10,141 nucleotides of DNA from Bacillota bacterium (GCA_023441125.1 JAEZQV010000452.1:1-10141), one strand, 5' to 3'; counted from the first letter of the stretch, positions 1 to 7,597 are shown. Notes: generated from the letters alone by a model not told the origin. Translations and numbers: made by a program.

Positions 1-1445
1 CCAATAATATCCATAAGCACTTTTAGATCACTGGAAATGCTGTCCGAGTGCTGATGCGACTGTTCGGCCAGCTTTCGCACTTCTTCCGCTACCACCGCAA
101 AACCGCGCCCCTGCTCGCCGGCCCGGGCCGCTTCAATCGCGGCATTCAGCGCCAAGAGGTTGGTCTGCCCGGCAATCGCGGCTACCATGCCGGTAATTTC
201 ATTGATTTTAGTGGCCTGATTCTGCAGATTCTCAGCCGACTGCTTGACCTCGGCGAACTTGTCGAGACTCTTCTCCAGCTTGGCACTGGAGGCCTGTACT
301 TCGGCAAACCCTTTGTTAATCTCGTCGACCGCGGCTTCCAGCTGCTCTTTGTTGTGGCTCTGCTCGGTTACTACCGTTCGCAGCGTTTCCAGATTGCCGT
401 TTAAGATGCCGACTGCCGTTTCCGTCTCCATGGCCTGATTGGTGGCGGCTGTGGCAACATCATGCACCACGCCGGAAATTTCATCGGAGGTATCTTTCAT
501 CCGGGCGGCTAACGAGTTAAAATCGTCGCCATATTTATTCATTTCGTCGGTAATTCCCTTAAAACCGATGAACTCACTTTTAACCCGCTTTTTGTACTGA
601 TACAGCATCTGCATGATATCCTCAAATTCATCGCTGGATTTGAGCCGGGTCTCGGTAAAATACCGCCGCTCCTGAATATTGGCGAGTTCGTCCTTAATGG
701 CGGCGAGAGGCCGCAGCACGAGCGCCGTTCCGCCCGCAGCCACCGCGCCGCTTAGCAGCGCCGACCAAAACGGCACATTAACTCCCAGCATAGCCAGCAG
801 CCCGTCCACAACCAGGGAAATAGCGGCCACCGCCACCCCGATTTTGGCCGGTATGCTTTTCAGTACCCCGAAGGCCAAAAGTTGATTGAGCCTGAATACA
901 AGGGTGTGGGTAATGGGTTTGGCAAAGGTGAGTCGCATCTTCAGATGTTCGGCCGAGGATTCGGTAATCTCCGTCTTGATATCTTCCTTGAAATATTCGG
1001 CAGCTCCTGCCAAAAGACCCTTCATATACCCGAACATGCCGCGTTTGGACCGGTAACTTAATATCGCGGCGTATTCAGATACCGGCTCTATTAACAGTTC
1101 CGGCGGCACTGCCCCCGGTATTCGCTTGACCATAACCACATGAACATCATACATGGATCGAAGGAAGGAATACAGGCTTTCCTGACGGAAAAAGGCCGGA
1201 TACGCCTGTGCAAAGGTTTTAATATTGTCTTTACCAATACCTAACCAGATTTCATCCTGGCTTTTCCCGGTATGCTCGGCCAGATAGCCCACAAATGCTT
1301 TGGGTTTGGCATCATCGATTTCTTCGGTAGGCAAGAACATCTTGTCAGCTGCCCAGCCGGCATGCTGCATAGCCGCCTCGGTCAGCGAACCGCCCCACAG
1401 CTTGTGGGCCGTTTGAACCCAAGTCCCAACAACAGTCCCTTTCAC
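1..1445 (-). CDS. H-NOX haem-sensor methyl-accepting chemotaxis protein (3' end outside window)
   Basis: Membrane chemoreceptor with an N-terminal haem gas-sensing domain. Residues 1-180 are H-NOX: they start MKGTVVGTW and align without gaps to my recollection of the Thermoanaerobacter (Caldanaerobacter) H-NOX. Proximal haem ligand His102, Pro115, the haem-propionate motif Tyr131-x-Ser133-x-Arg135, and the distal O2 hydrogen-bonding residues Trp9, Asn74 and Tyr140 are all present. Two hydrophobic segments (about 201-222 and 227-248) form a hairpin, so sensor and output are both cytoplasmic. A HAMP-like or linker helical region follows, then the MCP signalling domain, with the conserved hairpin tip around residues 424-456 ([20 protein letters not shown], then [15 protein letters not shown]). 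It would signal through CheA/CheW. The GTG start at 1445 is preceded by GGGGTGG and matches the family N-terminus exactly. 481 residues are visible; the C-terminal end of the signalling domain lies beyond position 1. An O2 or NO ligand is inferred. Confidence 0.95.
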   Translation of the reverse strand, partial: MKGTVVGTWVQTAHKLWGGSLTEAAMQHAGWAADKMFLPTEEIDDAKPKAFVGYLAEHTGKSQDEIWLGIGKDNIKTFAQAYPAFFRQESLYSFLRSMYDVHVVMVKRIPGAVPPELLIEPVSEYAAILSYRSKRGMFGYMKGLLAGAAEYFKEDIKTEITESSAEHLKMRLTFAKPITHTLVFRLNQLLAFGVLKSIPAKIGVAVAAISLVVDGLLAMLGVNVPFWSALLSGAVAAGGTALVLRPLAAIKDELANIQERRYFTETRLKSSDEFEDIMQMLYQYKKRVKSEFIGFKGITDEMNKYGDDFNSLAARMKDTSDEISGVVHDVATAATNQAMETETAVGILNGNLETLRTVVTEQSHNKEQLEAAVDEINKGFAEVQASSAKLEKSLDKFAEVKQSAENLQNQATKINEITGMVAAIAGQTNLLALNAAIEAARAGEQGRGFAVVAEEVRKLAEQSHQHSDSISSDLKVLMDII

Positions 1446-1499
1446 GAAATCCACCCCATAGTAAAGAACTAAGAAAGCCTACTTAATTCTTTTTAGAAT

Positions 1500-1528
1500 A
1501 TTATTTTCTCTATTCTCGCTGGAATCAA
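1500..1528 (-). promoter_or_regulatory. candidate sigma-A promoter of the H-NOX chemoreceptor gene
   Basis: On the minus strand, TTGATT (1528-1523) and AATAAT (1505-1500) are separated by 17 bases, matching the -35 and -10 consensus at 4/6 and 5/6. The predicted start near 1493 leaves a leader of about 48 bases. It lies just past the stop codon of the RND transporter gene on the same strand. I see no convincing terminator between the two genes (only a weak AT-rich 6-bp repeat), so read-through from the efflux operon is also possible. Confidence 0.5.
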
Positions 1529-1545
1529 AATTTTCCTCTATTATT

Positions 1546-4500
1546 TTACAAACTTTGCGTGTTTTTACCAGCAAATAACAATCGGAACCGCCGCCGTTTG
1601 ACGTCGTCAATGAGGGAATATACAACAGGTACAACCACCAGTGTCAGGATGGTCGAAGTTATCAAGCCGCCAATGATGGCGTGCGCCATCGGTGCCCGCG
1701 CCTCGGCTCCCGGCCCGAGGCCGGCCGCCAGGGGCAGCATGCCGAAAATCATGGCCGCCGTAGTCATCATGATGGGGCGCATCCGGATTACGGCCGCTTC
1801 CACCAGCGCGGTATCGCGCTCCACGCCTTCCGCCTGACGCTGTTTGGCGAAGTCAACCAACAGGATGGCATTTTTGGTCACCAGGCCCATGAGCATAACA
1901 ATACCGATCATCGACATGATGCTCAAATCACTGCGCATGACCAGAAGACCCAGGATAGCGCCAATAATGGCCAGCGGCAGCGACAACATGATGGCAAACG
2001 GATCTATATAGCTTTCAAACTGGGCAGCCAGCACAAAGAAAATAAAGGTTACCGCCAAAAAAAGGGCCATGACCATACTGGTGAAGGTTTCGCCCATCCG
2101 TTCGGACTCGCCGACGGCGCCGGCGCTGTAGCCGGGAGGCAGTTCCAGCTGTTTTAGCCGGGCAAAAAAACTCTGGTTGAATTCTCCCAGGGACGTGCCG
2201 GCCAGATTGGCGGTAAGCTGGATGTCCCGCTGGCGGTCATAGCGGTTAATCTGGCTGGGAGTCGTAGCATATACCGTCGCCGTTACCTGCGACAGCGGCA
2301 CCAGCACTGTTCTGTCATTCAGGTCCTTATATTTGCCGGGCAAAAAAATCCCGGTCAGGTCGTCGACGGACCGGCGGTTCCCGGCCTGCAGCCTGATCGT
2401 GACATCATATCGGTCGTCACCGTCCTTAAACTGACTGACCGTCAAACCATTGAACATGGTTCTGAGGGTATCGGCAATCAGACCGGTGGCAATCCCCAGG
2501 TCGGCGGCCCGGTCCTGCCGGACACCAACCTGCAGGTCCGGCTTGCCGGGTTTATAGGTCGAGACAACATCGACGGCACCGTTAGTGTTTTCCATCAGCC
2601 GCTGCACCTTTTCAGCGATACCGCCGAGCACATCCAGGGATTCGCCGCGAATCACCACGGTCACGGGTTTCTCCTCCTTGAGGCCGGCTTTTTGCAGAAT
2701 ACTGACTTTGACGCCCGGAATGGCGTTCAGTTTAGCCCGGGTCTCAGCCATTACCGGCCCGATTCCCCGCTGGCGGTCCGACTTGTTTTGCAATTTGACG
2801 AACATGGTAATGGTATCCGCGTCGGCAGTGCTGTACACCAGCACGACCTCAGGCAAGGTCTTAAGTTCCGCCGCCATCCGGTCGGCCAGAGCCCCGCTGC
2901 CGGCCACACTGGTACCTGGCTCGACATCGGCCTGAATCATGAATTCGCCGTTATCGGTACGGCCGACAAAACTGGAGCCTAACAGCGGCATAACAAGCAA
3001 ACTGCCGACAAATAAGGCCGCCGCCACGGCCACAACCTGCCACCGGCGCCGCAAAGCCAGGCGGAGAAAGCCGCCGTATGCGCCGCTCATCCGGTCAAAC
3101 CAGGCATTCCAGACAGTCAGCGCCCGGCCGAGCAGATTTTGTTGCTGTCCATGGGCCACCGCCAAATAACTGGCCGCCAGCATGGGCGTCAAAGTAAAGG
3201 CAATGAACAGCGACACCAGGACGGCAAACGCCACCGTAATGCCGAACTGCCGGAAAAATTGCCCGACAATGCCGGTCATCATGCCGACAGGCACAAAGAC
3301 GGCGACCAGCGTCAGCGTCGTCGCGGTAACGGCCAAACCAATTTCCGCCGTTCCGTCAAGCGCAGCCTGGTATTTGCTTTTACCCATTTCCATGTGACGG
3401 ACAATGTTTTCAATAACAACGATAGCGTCGTCGATCAACAGCCCCACGGCCAGCGAGAGCGCCAGGAGCGACATGGTATTGATACTGAACCCCAATAGTT
3501 TCATAGTAAAAAAAGTGGAAATAATGGAGGCCGGAATGGCAATGGCCGCAATAACGGTACTGCGCCAGTTGCCAAGAAAAACAAAAACAATCACCACAGC
3601 CAAGGCGCCGCCTAATACCAGATTAAACAGTACATCGCCGACCGATTCCCTGATATTGACGGAGGTATCCCGGACAACCGTCAGCTTCACGCCCGGCGGC
3701 AGTTCCGGCTGCAGAGCGGCTACGGCTGCCTTGACGGCATCCGCCACCTGTACCGTATTGGCACCGGACTGCTTCATGACGTCAAGCCCAATGGCCGGCT
3801 GCCCGTCAACCCGGGTGATCTGTTCCGGCTCCTCAGTAACGTCGCTCACGGCAGCGACATGACCGACATATAACTGCACCCCGTCCCGCCGGGCCAGCGG
3901 GACATTCAGAAAGTCCGCCGGCGCCGGCAGATTGCCCATTGTCCGCAGGCTGATCTCCCGTTCGCCTTTGGTCAGCTTGCCGCCCGGCACCTCCAGGTTC
4001 TCGTTTTTCAGGCTGTCGGCAACTTCCGGAATGGTCAGGCCGTAAGCTGCCAGCTTGTCCTTATCCAGTTCAATATGTATTTCCCGTTCCAGTTTACCCT
4101 TGACATCAATGGCGCCAACCCCGTTAATCGTCTCCAGGCGGCGTTTGATAACATCGTTTATCAGGCTGGTCATTTCCCGGATACTGCTGTTGCCGGTCAG
4201 GGCCACCGCAACAACCGGCGATTCGGCCGGATCAAAACGCATGATCACCGGTTCATCGGCATCCTGCGGCAAATCGCCCCTAATACGGCCAATCTTATCG
4301 CGTACATCCTGGGCCGCTGTGGCGGCTGAAGTCTCCAGCGTGAATTCAATGGTGGTGATGGACACACCCTCCCGGGCCGAGGACGTGATATGCTTAACGC
4401 CGGCTACCGAGCTGACGGCTTCCTCCACCTTCTGAGTTATTTTGCTGTCGACCTGTTCCGGGCTGGCGCCCTTGTATGCCACCTGCACCGTGACAAAGGG

Positions 4501-4626
4501 AAATTCCAGATCCGGCCATTCATCAATATTGAGTGAGAAGTAACTGACCAGCCCGAGGGTAATCAGGGCCAAAATGGTGACTGTGGCCAACACCGGCCGG
4601 TTTAGACTGATACTGGTGAGAATCAT
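1546..4626 (-). CDS. RND-family multidrug efflux transporter (AcrB/HAE1-like permease)
   Basis: Inner-membrane proton-driven drug exporter of the resistance-nodulation-division family, 1026 residues, full length for AcrB-like pumps. The N-terminus has TM1 (about 10-30) and then the porter/docking region. TM2-6 lie around 335-490, the second periplasmic loop around 550-845, and TM8-12 around 850-1005. Proton-relay residues are present: adjacent Asp399-Asp400 in TM4 (GLLIDDAIVVIEN) and Lys918 in TM10 (GLVTKNAILLVDFAK). The conserved GxxxEARAPMAHAIIGG segment of TM11 is at about 971-987. The ATG at 4626 overlaps the adaptor stop codon (ATGA), and AGGTAGGT lies upstream, so translation is probably coupled. 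It should work with the adjacent adaptor and an outer-membrane channel encoded elsewhere. Substrates cannot be read from sequence, although the loop features fit hydrophobic/amphiphilic drugs (HAE) better than heavy-metal (CusA) pumps. Confidence 0.96.
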   Translation of the reverse strand: MILTSISLNRPVLATVTILALITLGLVSYFSLNIDEWPDLEFPFVTVQVAYKGASPEQVDSKITQKVEEAVSSVAGVKHITSSAREGVSITTIEFTLETSAATAAQDVRDKIGRIRGDLPQDADEPVIMRFDPAESPVVAVALTGNSSIREMTSLINDVIKRRLETINGVGAIDVKGKLEREIHIELDKDKLAAYGLTIPEVADSLKNENLEVPGGKLTKGEREISLRTMGNLPAPADFLNVPLARRDGVQLYVGHVAAVSDVTEEPEQITRVDGQPAIGLDVMKQSGANTVQVADAVKAAVAALQPELPPGVKLTVVRDTSVNIRESVGDVLFNLVLGGALAVVIVFVFLGNWRSTVIAAIAIPASIISTFFTMKLLGFSINTMSLLALSLAVGLLIDDAIVVIENIVRHMEMGKSKYQAALDGTAEIGLAVTATTLTLVAVFVPVGMMTGIVGQFFRQFGITVAFAVLVSLFIAFTLTPMLAASYLAVAHGQQQNLLGRALTVWNAWFDRMSGAYGGFLRLALRRRWQVVAVAAALFVGSLLVMPLLGSSFVGRTDNGEFMIQADVEPGTSVAGSGALADRMAAELKTLPEVVLVYSTADADTITMFVKLQNKSDRQRGIGPVMAETRAKLNAIPGVKVSILQKAGLKEEKPVTVVIRGESLDVLGGIAEKVQRLMENTNGAVDVVSTYKPGKPDLQVGVRQDRAADLGIATGLIADTLRTMFNGLTVSQFKDGDDRYDVTIRLQAGNRRSVDDLTGIFLPGKYKDLNDRTVLVPLSQVTATVYATTPSQINRYDRQRDIQLTANLAGTSLGEFNQSFFARLKQLELPPGYSAGAVGESERMGETFTSMVMALFLAVTFIFFVLAAQFESYIDPFAIMLSLPLAIIGAILGLLVMRSDLSIMSMIGIVMLMGLVTKNAILLVDFAKQRQAEGVERDTALVEAAVIRMRPIMMTTAAMIFGMLPLAAGLGPGAEARAPMAHAIIGGLITSTILTLVVVPVVYSLIDDVKRRRFRLLFAGKNTQSL

Positions 4627-5726
4627 AGCTTACCTACCTGTACGGCGTCGCCGTCCTTGAGTTTATTGACATTGCTGGTGATAACCCGGGCCTGTTCCGT
4701 CAGTCCCGACCTGATCTCAATCAGATCACCCAGCACGCTGCCGACCTCCACCGGTTGCCGGACAGCCTGGCCATGGTCATAAGTATAGATATAGTAGAGC
4801 CCCTGTTTCTGAAAAACGGCGGTTTGCGGCACAGCCGGCACAGACACCGGCTTACCTGTAATCAGGCTGACTTTGACAAACATGCCCGGCTTTAACAACT
4901 GTTCGCCGTTGTCAACCTTTATTTTGGTTTTGTACATGCGGTTGCTGACCGCCGCCGCCGGGTTCATAACTTCAATTTTCCCGCGAAAAACCTTGTCCGG
5001 GTAGGCATCAACAGCAATCTCGGCGGCCATACCGGGTTGCACAGCCCCCAGTTCTTTCTGCTCAACCTGAATCACCGCGTAGACCTGCCCGATATTCTCT
5101 ACCGTCATCAGCGGTGCACCGGCAGCCACCACCTGACCGATAACGGCCGTCTTATTGGCGACAACACCGGCTACCGGCGCTGCTACCACCGCATAGGCAT
5201 GCTGCTGCTCGGCCGTGCTCAGCCCGGCCTCGGCACTGGATAAATCCGCTGCGGCCACTTTAAGCCGGGTCGCCATGCTGTCAAGCGTCTGCCGGGAAAT
5301 GGCGCTCTGGGCATAAAGGGTCTGATAACGCGCATAATCGGCGGCCGCATTCTCATAATTGGCCCGGGCCCGCGCCACCGCATCGCTGCCGGTGCGCACA
5401 TTATTGGCAAGCTCCACACTCTCCAGCCGCAGCAGCGCCTGGCCAGCCGCTACCGGCTGACCGTCATCAACCAGCAGCTCTTCAATCCGGCCGGCGATCT
5501 TGGCGCTAATAACCGCCGACGTCTCGCCTTCTATGGAACCGGTTAAACTGAGTTTGGGAACTTTGCTTACTGTCCGGACAGGTTCCACCGTGACACTGAC
5601 AGTATTCGCCGCCGCAGTTTCCCTGGCAGCGCCCCCCAGGCTAAAGATTCCGGCCCGGGCAGCACCGGTCAGGGCCACGGCCAGGACAACCGGCACCACC
5701 CAGTACTTTACGTTAAAGCCCTCCAT
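4623..5726 (-). CDS. RND efflux periplasmic adaptor subunit (membrane fusion protein)
   Basis: Periplasmic adaptor that links the RND pump to an outer-membrane channel; 367 residues, normal for the family. The N-terminal hydrophobic segment (about 7-24, ending AARAG) is a signal peptide or membrane anchor, and there is no lipobox cysteine. The first half of the biotinyl-lipoyl domain is at about 71-103 (ISAKIAGRIEELLVDDGQPV). An alpha-helical hairpin runs 105-178, and the second lipoyl half is at about 179-209 (VVAAPVAGVVANKTAVIGQ). The beta-barrel is about 210-290, and the membrane-proximal domain runs to the end. The start is the ATG at 5726, chosen because AAGGGGGGA lies 7 bases upstream and the signal peptide follows directly. 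The same frame stays open to 6242, but that stretch is the tetR gene read out of frame. It overlaps tetR by 14 bases and the RND gene by 4. Confidence 0.94.
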   Translation of the reverse strand: MEGFNVKYWVVPVVLAVALTGAARAGIFSLGGAARETAAANTVSVTVEPVRTVSKVPKLSLTGSIEGETSAVISAKIAGRIEELLVDDGQPVAAGQALLRLESVELANNVRTGSDAVARARANYENAAADYARYQTLYAQSAISRQTLDSMATRLKVAAADLSSAEAGLSTAEQQHAYAVVAAPVAGVVANKTAVIGQVVAAGAPLMTVENIGQVYAVIQVEQKELGAVQPGMAAEIAVDAYPDKVFRGKIEVMNPAAAVSNRMYKTKIKVDNGEQLLKPGMFVKVSLITGKPVSVPAVPQTAVFQKQGLYYIYTYDHGQAVRQPVEVGSVLGDLIEIRSGLTEQARVITSNVNKLKDGDAVQVGKL

Positions 5727-6312
5727 CCGGGTTCCCCCCTTCGCCGGCCTCTGCTGTTGGCGTTCTGGCCAATACCCCGTACTGGAAAATATCGTTGAGC
5801 GCCTGTAATGCATCGCCAAAGGTAAGATTATTCGCCTCCAGAAAGCGGTAGTCAAGATAATCGTCACAGGCTCTGAGCAGAATCTGGGCCGCAACTGTAG
5901 TATTAACCGGCCTGATATCGCCCGACTGTATTCCTGCCTCCAGGATACGGGACACATCCCCGGCCAGTTTCTGCCGGAAACAGGTAATGCGCTCCCATTC
6001 TGACGGCAGGTACCGTTTGATATCATCAAGGACCCAATAGTTAATTCTCCCGAAGAGCTTGGGCTCGGAAGTAATAAGGGCGGTAAGCTTGGCGATAAAG
6101 TTGCCCGGACCCGCCAGGGCCTCATTCCGCTGGGCGGCCACATCGGCCAACGCTGCCTCAATAATCCGGGTAATGAGCTCCTCCTTGGAAGCATAGTACT
6201 GGTATATCGTTTTCTTGCTAATTCCCAGCCTGGCCGCCACACTGTCGACAGTGAACTTTACACCCCGGGCATTTAATTCCGCGGCGGCGGCAAACAAAAT
6301 CTTTTCTCTCAT
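5713..6312 (-). CDS. TetR/AcrR-family transcriptional regulator of the efflux operon
   Basis: DNA-binding repressor, 199 residues. The N-terminal TetR helix-turn-helix covers about residues 5-50; helices 2-3 read FTVDSVAARLGISKKTIYQYY (20-40), followed by SKEELI, a typical TetR_N signature. The C-terminal ligand-binding domain (about 60-185) diverges, as is usual. It is the first gene of the operon, and its end overlaps the adaptor start by 14 bases, so it is transcribed with the pump it presumably controls. An inverted repeat over the predicted promoter (6344-6369) suggests autorepression relieved by a pump substrate. The ribosome binding site before the ATG at 6312 is weak (GAGTGG), fitting low expression of a repressor. 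Family assignment is firm; target and inducer are inferred. Confidence 0.93.
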   Translation of the reverse strand: MREKILFAAAAELNARGVKFTVDSVAARLGISKKTIYQYYASKEELITRIIEAALADVAAQRNEALAGPGNFIAKLTALITSEPKLFGRINYWVLDDIKRYLPSEWERITCFRQKLAGDVSRILEAGIQSGDIRPVNTTVAAQILLRACDDYLDYRFLEANNLTFGDALQALNDIFQYGVLARTPTAEAGEGGNPDGGL

Positions 6313-6343
6313 TGGTTTCCACTCACTTTCGCGCTACCCTCGA

Positions 6344-6369
6344 GAAACTATTTTAGTTTTTATAGTTTC
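6344..6369. promoter_or_regulatory. inverted repeat, candidate TetR operator
   Basis: Perfect 8-bp arms GAAACTAT (6344-6351) and ATAGTTTC (6362-6369) are separated by 10 bases, 26 bp overall, centred near 6356.5. The repeat covers the -10 hexamer and start region of the predicted tetR promoter, where an autorepressor of this family would bind. It also sits upstream of the divergent sirohaem protein gene, about 120 bases before its predicted transcription start. Binding by this TetR protein is inferred. Confidence 0.6.
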
Positions 6370-6388
6370 CATGCAATTATAGTAGCAA
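6359..6388 (-). promoter_or_regulatory. candidate sigma-A promoter of the tetR-adaptor-RND operon
   Basis: On the minus strand TTGCTA (6388-6383) and TATAAA (6364-6359) are 18 bases apart, matching the consensus at 4/6 and 5/6. The predicted start near 6352 falls inside the inverted repeat at 6344-6369 and leaves a leader of about 40 bases before the tetR ATG. Confidence 0.5.
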
Positions 6389-6422
6389 AAAATCCCTCCA
6401 TAGGCAATACTAATTTTTTCAG

Positions 6423-6445
6423 GTGATTTGTGAGGCAAATCACTG
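6423..6445 (+). promoter_or_regulatory. palindromic activator site (Crp/Fnr-type candidate) upstream of the sirohaem gene
   Basis: Two overlapping symmetries are visible. A perfect 8-bp repeat GTGATTTG (6423-6430) and CAAATCAC (6436-6443) has a 5-base spacer. A Crp/Fnr-family pattern TTGTGA-N6-TCACTG covers 6428-6445, centred at 6436.5. The second is 41.5 bases before the predicted transcription start near 6478, the standard position for class II activation. The promoter has a perfect -10 and almost no -35, as expected if an activator is required. TTGTGA-N6-TCACAA-like sites are known for HcpR-type regulators of nitrosative/redox genes; which protein binds here is not known. Confidence 0.55.
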
Positions 6446-6465
6446 CAGCGATGGCCTGCGTGGTT

Positions 6466-6471
6466 TATAAT
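6466..6471 (+). promoter_or_regulatory. -10 element for the sirohaem reductase-like gene
   Basis: A perfect TATAAT lies 28 bases before the ATG at 6499. At 17-base spacing the -35 position reads CTGCAG, which matches consensus poorly. This points to an activator-dependent promoter working with the palindrome immediately upstream. Confidence 0.55.
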
Positions 6472-6498
6472 GGAGGGAAAACTGAGGAGGATACTTAT

Positions 6499-7122
6499 AT
6501 GCAACGCAGCAGCGCCCCCCCGCTGGCCCCGTACTTGCCGGCCGGCCAGGCTACACCGGCCTTATTGCGGCAATTGGCCGATATCGCCGAAAAGTACAAC
6601 GGCAGCATCAAAGTTTCCGGCAACAGCATTGTCATCCTTGGGCTGACCGCCGAAGATCATGCCCGGGCCACAAGCGAACTCGGCCTGGACAATCAATCAT
6701 TTGCTGCTAAAACCATTCGCAGCATCGCCGTCTGCGCCGGGAAACCGCATTGTCCAAGGGCTGTGCAGGACAGTACGGCCCTGGGGCTCGCGCTGGCAGA
6801 TAAGTTTTATGGCCGCGAACTGCCCGGTAAGCTCCGGCTGGGGGTAAGCGGCTGCCCCAATTGCTGTGCCGAGGTTTTTGTCAAAGATATCGGCCTCTAC
6901 GGCGTAGGCGGCGGTTATACCGTGGTTGCCGGCGGCAACTCCGGCCGTCAGGCCCAGGCTGCCCGGATTGTCGCCGAGCAAGTACCCGCGGCAGGTACTT
7001 TGCCGCTCATCGAAAAAATTATTGACTATTACCGGACTCAGGCCCGCCCCGGCGAACGTCTGGGACAAACGATCAGCCGTCTCGGTTTTGAGGATTTTGC
7101 CGCTTCTGTCGGGGTAAACTAA
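6499..7122 (+). CDS. minimal sirohaem/[4Fe-4S] sulfite or nitrite reductase-like protein
   Basis: Single-module redox protein of the sulfite/nitrite reductase superfamily, 207 residues. The N-terminal part (about 12-65) resembles the ferredoxin-like half-domain; residues 70-190 are the sirohaem/[4Fe-4S] domain. Cluster ligands are visible as Cys79-x5-Cys85 (CAGKPHC) and Cys119-x3-Cys123 (SGCPNCC). In the family the last cysteine bridges the cluster to the sirohaem iron. The protein is far shorter than two-repeat enzymes such as CysI or NirA and matches the small low-molecular-mass assimilatory-type sulfite reductases of anaerobes. The ATG at 6499 was chosen because GAGGAGG lies 8 bases upstream; the frame is also open from a GTG at 6430, but that start falls inside the upstream palindrome and ahead of the TATAAT promoter element. 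It heads a probable two-gene unit with the Cys-rich protein 26 bases downstream. Sulfite or nitrite as substrate, or a purely protective role, cannot be settled here. Confidence 0.9.
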   Translation: MQRSSAPPLAPYLPAGQATPALLRQLADIAEKYNGSIKVSGNSIVILGLTAEDHARATSELGLDNQSFAAKTIRSIAVCAGKPHCPRAVQDSTALGLALADKFYGRELPGKLRLGVSGCPNCCAEVFVKDIGLYGVGGGYTVVAGGNSGRQAQAARIVAEQVPAAGTLPLIEKIIDYYRTQARPGERLGQTISRLGFEDFAASVGVN

Positions 7123-7148
7123 CACCACCACACAACTGGGAGGTGATA

Positions 7149-7313
7149 GTGTTGTCCACAAAAGAAGAATGTCAGATCTACAGCTTTTGGAATGGCAAGA
7201 ACCTAAATGGCGCCAACCAGTGTTTCGACTACCACAGCAGTGGTGAAAACTGCTGCCCCAATGAATTCAGATGTGTTGAAGGAACTGAAACGGTCTGCGC
7301 AGACGATTTGTAA
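7149..7313 (+). CDS. small cysteine-rich protein (54 aa), function unknown
   Basis: Not recognised. It starts at GTG 7149, or one codon later at TTG 7152, behind a strong GGAGGTGAT site (7139-7147). The 54-residue product has six cysteines (8, 25, 35, 36, 42, 50), including an adjacent pair in NCCPNEFRC, and several Asn/Gly/Glu residues. There is no signal peptide or membrane segment. It begins 26 bases after the sirohaem protein stop and ends just before a strong terminator, so the two are probably one transcript. Cysteine content suggests metal or Fe-S binding, or redox buffering for the sirohaem protein, but this is inference. The 7139-7147 ribosome site and unbroken frame make it a likely real gene. 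Confidence 0.7.
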   Translation: MLSTKEECQIYSFWNGKNLNGANQCFDYHSSGENCCPNEFRCVEGTETVCADDL

Positions 7314-7323
7314 ACGCAAAAAC

Positions 7324-7367
7324 GCAATAAAGGGACTGACGCACGCTTAGGTCAGTCCCTTTATTGC
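7324..7367. terminator. bidirectional Rho-independent terminator
   Basis: Perfect 17-bp inverted repeat: arms 7324-7340 (GCAATAAAGGGACTGAC) and 7351-7367, with a 10-base loop. The GC-rich inner stem is flanked by AATAAA and TTTATT, so it can act in both directions. It ends the sirohaem/Cys-rich unit on the plus strand and the convergent small gene on the minus strand, whose stop codon touches the hairpin base at 7367. Confidence 0.88.
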
Positions 7368-7597
7368 TATGAACGGCCGCCAAGCTGCGATTTAGTAATG
7401 ATCACCGGGTCCAGCGCCTGGAAGCGGGTGCTTTCCAGCGTCTGCAGCTCGGCTGTTAGTTTGGTCAACTCCTCTTTCAGCACGGTTTTGGTGTAACCGA
7501 AGTCCTCCAGCCGATGCGCGGCAGTATCCAGCTCTTTGATTTTTTCCACATATTCCTGGTGTTTCCTGACTATTTCCAGGCCGGTTTTAATATTCAT
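7367..7597 (-). CDS. small coiled-coil protein (76 aa), function unknown
   Basis: Not recognised. AGGTGAT lies 6 bases before the ATG at 7597. The 76-residue product is highly charged and mostly helical. Residues about 5-60 form one or two amphipathic/coiled-coil segments with leucines at heptad-like spacing (VEKIKELDTAAHRLEDFG, then LKEELTKLTAELQTLES), followed by a short non-helical tail ending GGRS. There is no cysteine, signal peptide or membrane segment. It is convergent with the Cys-rich gene and shares its terminator. The helix-turn-helix layout would suit a small dimeric adaptor or regulator, but no family signature supports a role. Confidence 0.75.
   Translation of the reverse strand: MNIKTGLEIVRKHQEYVEKIKELDTAAHRLEDFGYTKTVLKEELTKLTAELQTLESTRFQALDPVIITKSQLGGRS

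Noticed and set aside
48..1472. Plus-strand open frames opposite the H-NOX chemoreceptor
   Set aside because: The minus strand carries clear H-NOX and MCP domains throughout; the plus-strand translations resemble nothing and lack ribosome sites.
1559..4435. Several plus-strand open frames of 71-158 codons opposite the RND gene
   Set aside because: They lie antisense to a full-length conserved transporter, have low-complexity Arg/His/Ser-rich translations and lack ribosome sites; they arise from the GC-rich codon pattern.
5727..6242. In-frame upstream extension of the adaptor gene (172 extra codons)
   Set aside because: It is the tetR gene read in another frame. It has no ribosome binding site or protein-like N-terminus, while the ATG at 5726 has both a strong site and a signal peptide.
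6980..7000. Inverted repeat AAGTACC / GGTACTT inside the sirohaem gene
   Set aside because: Seven-base arms in coding sequence with no T-run or nearby promoter; chance is sufficient.
6697..7161. 154-codon minus-strand frame opposite the sirohaem gene
   Set aside because: The plus strand has all cluster cysteines, a ribosome site and a promoter; the antisense frame has none of these.
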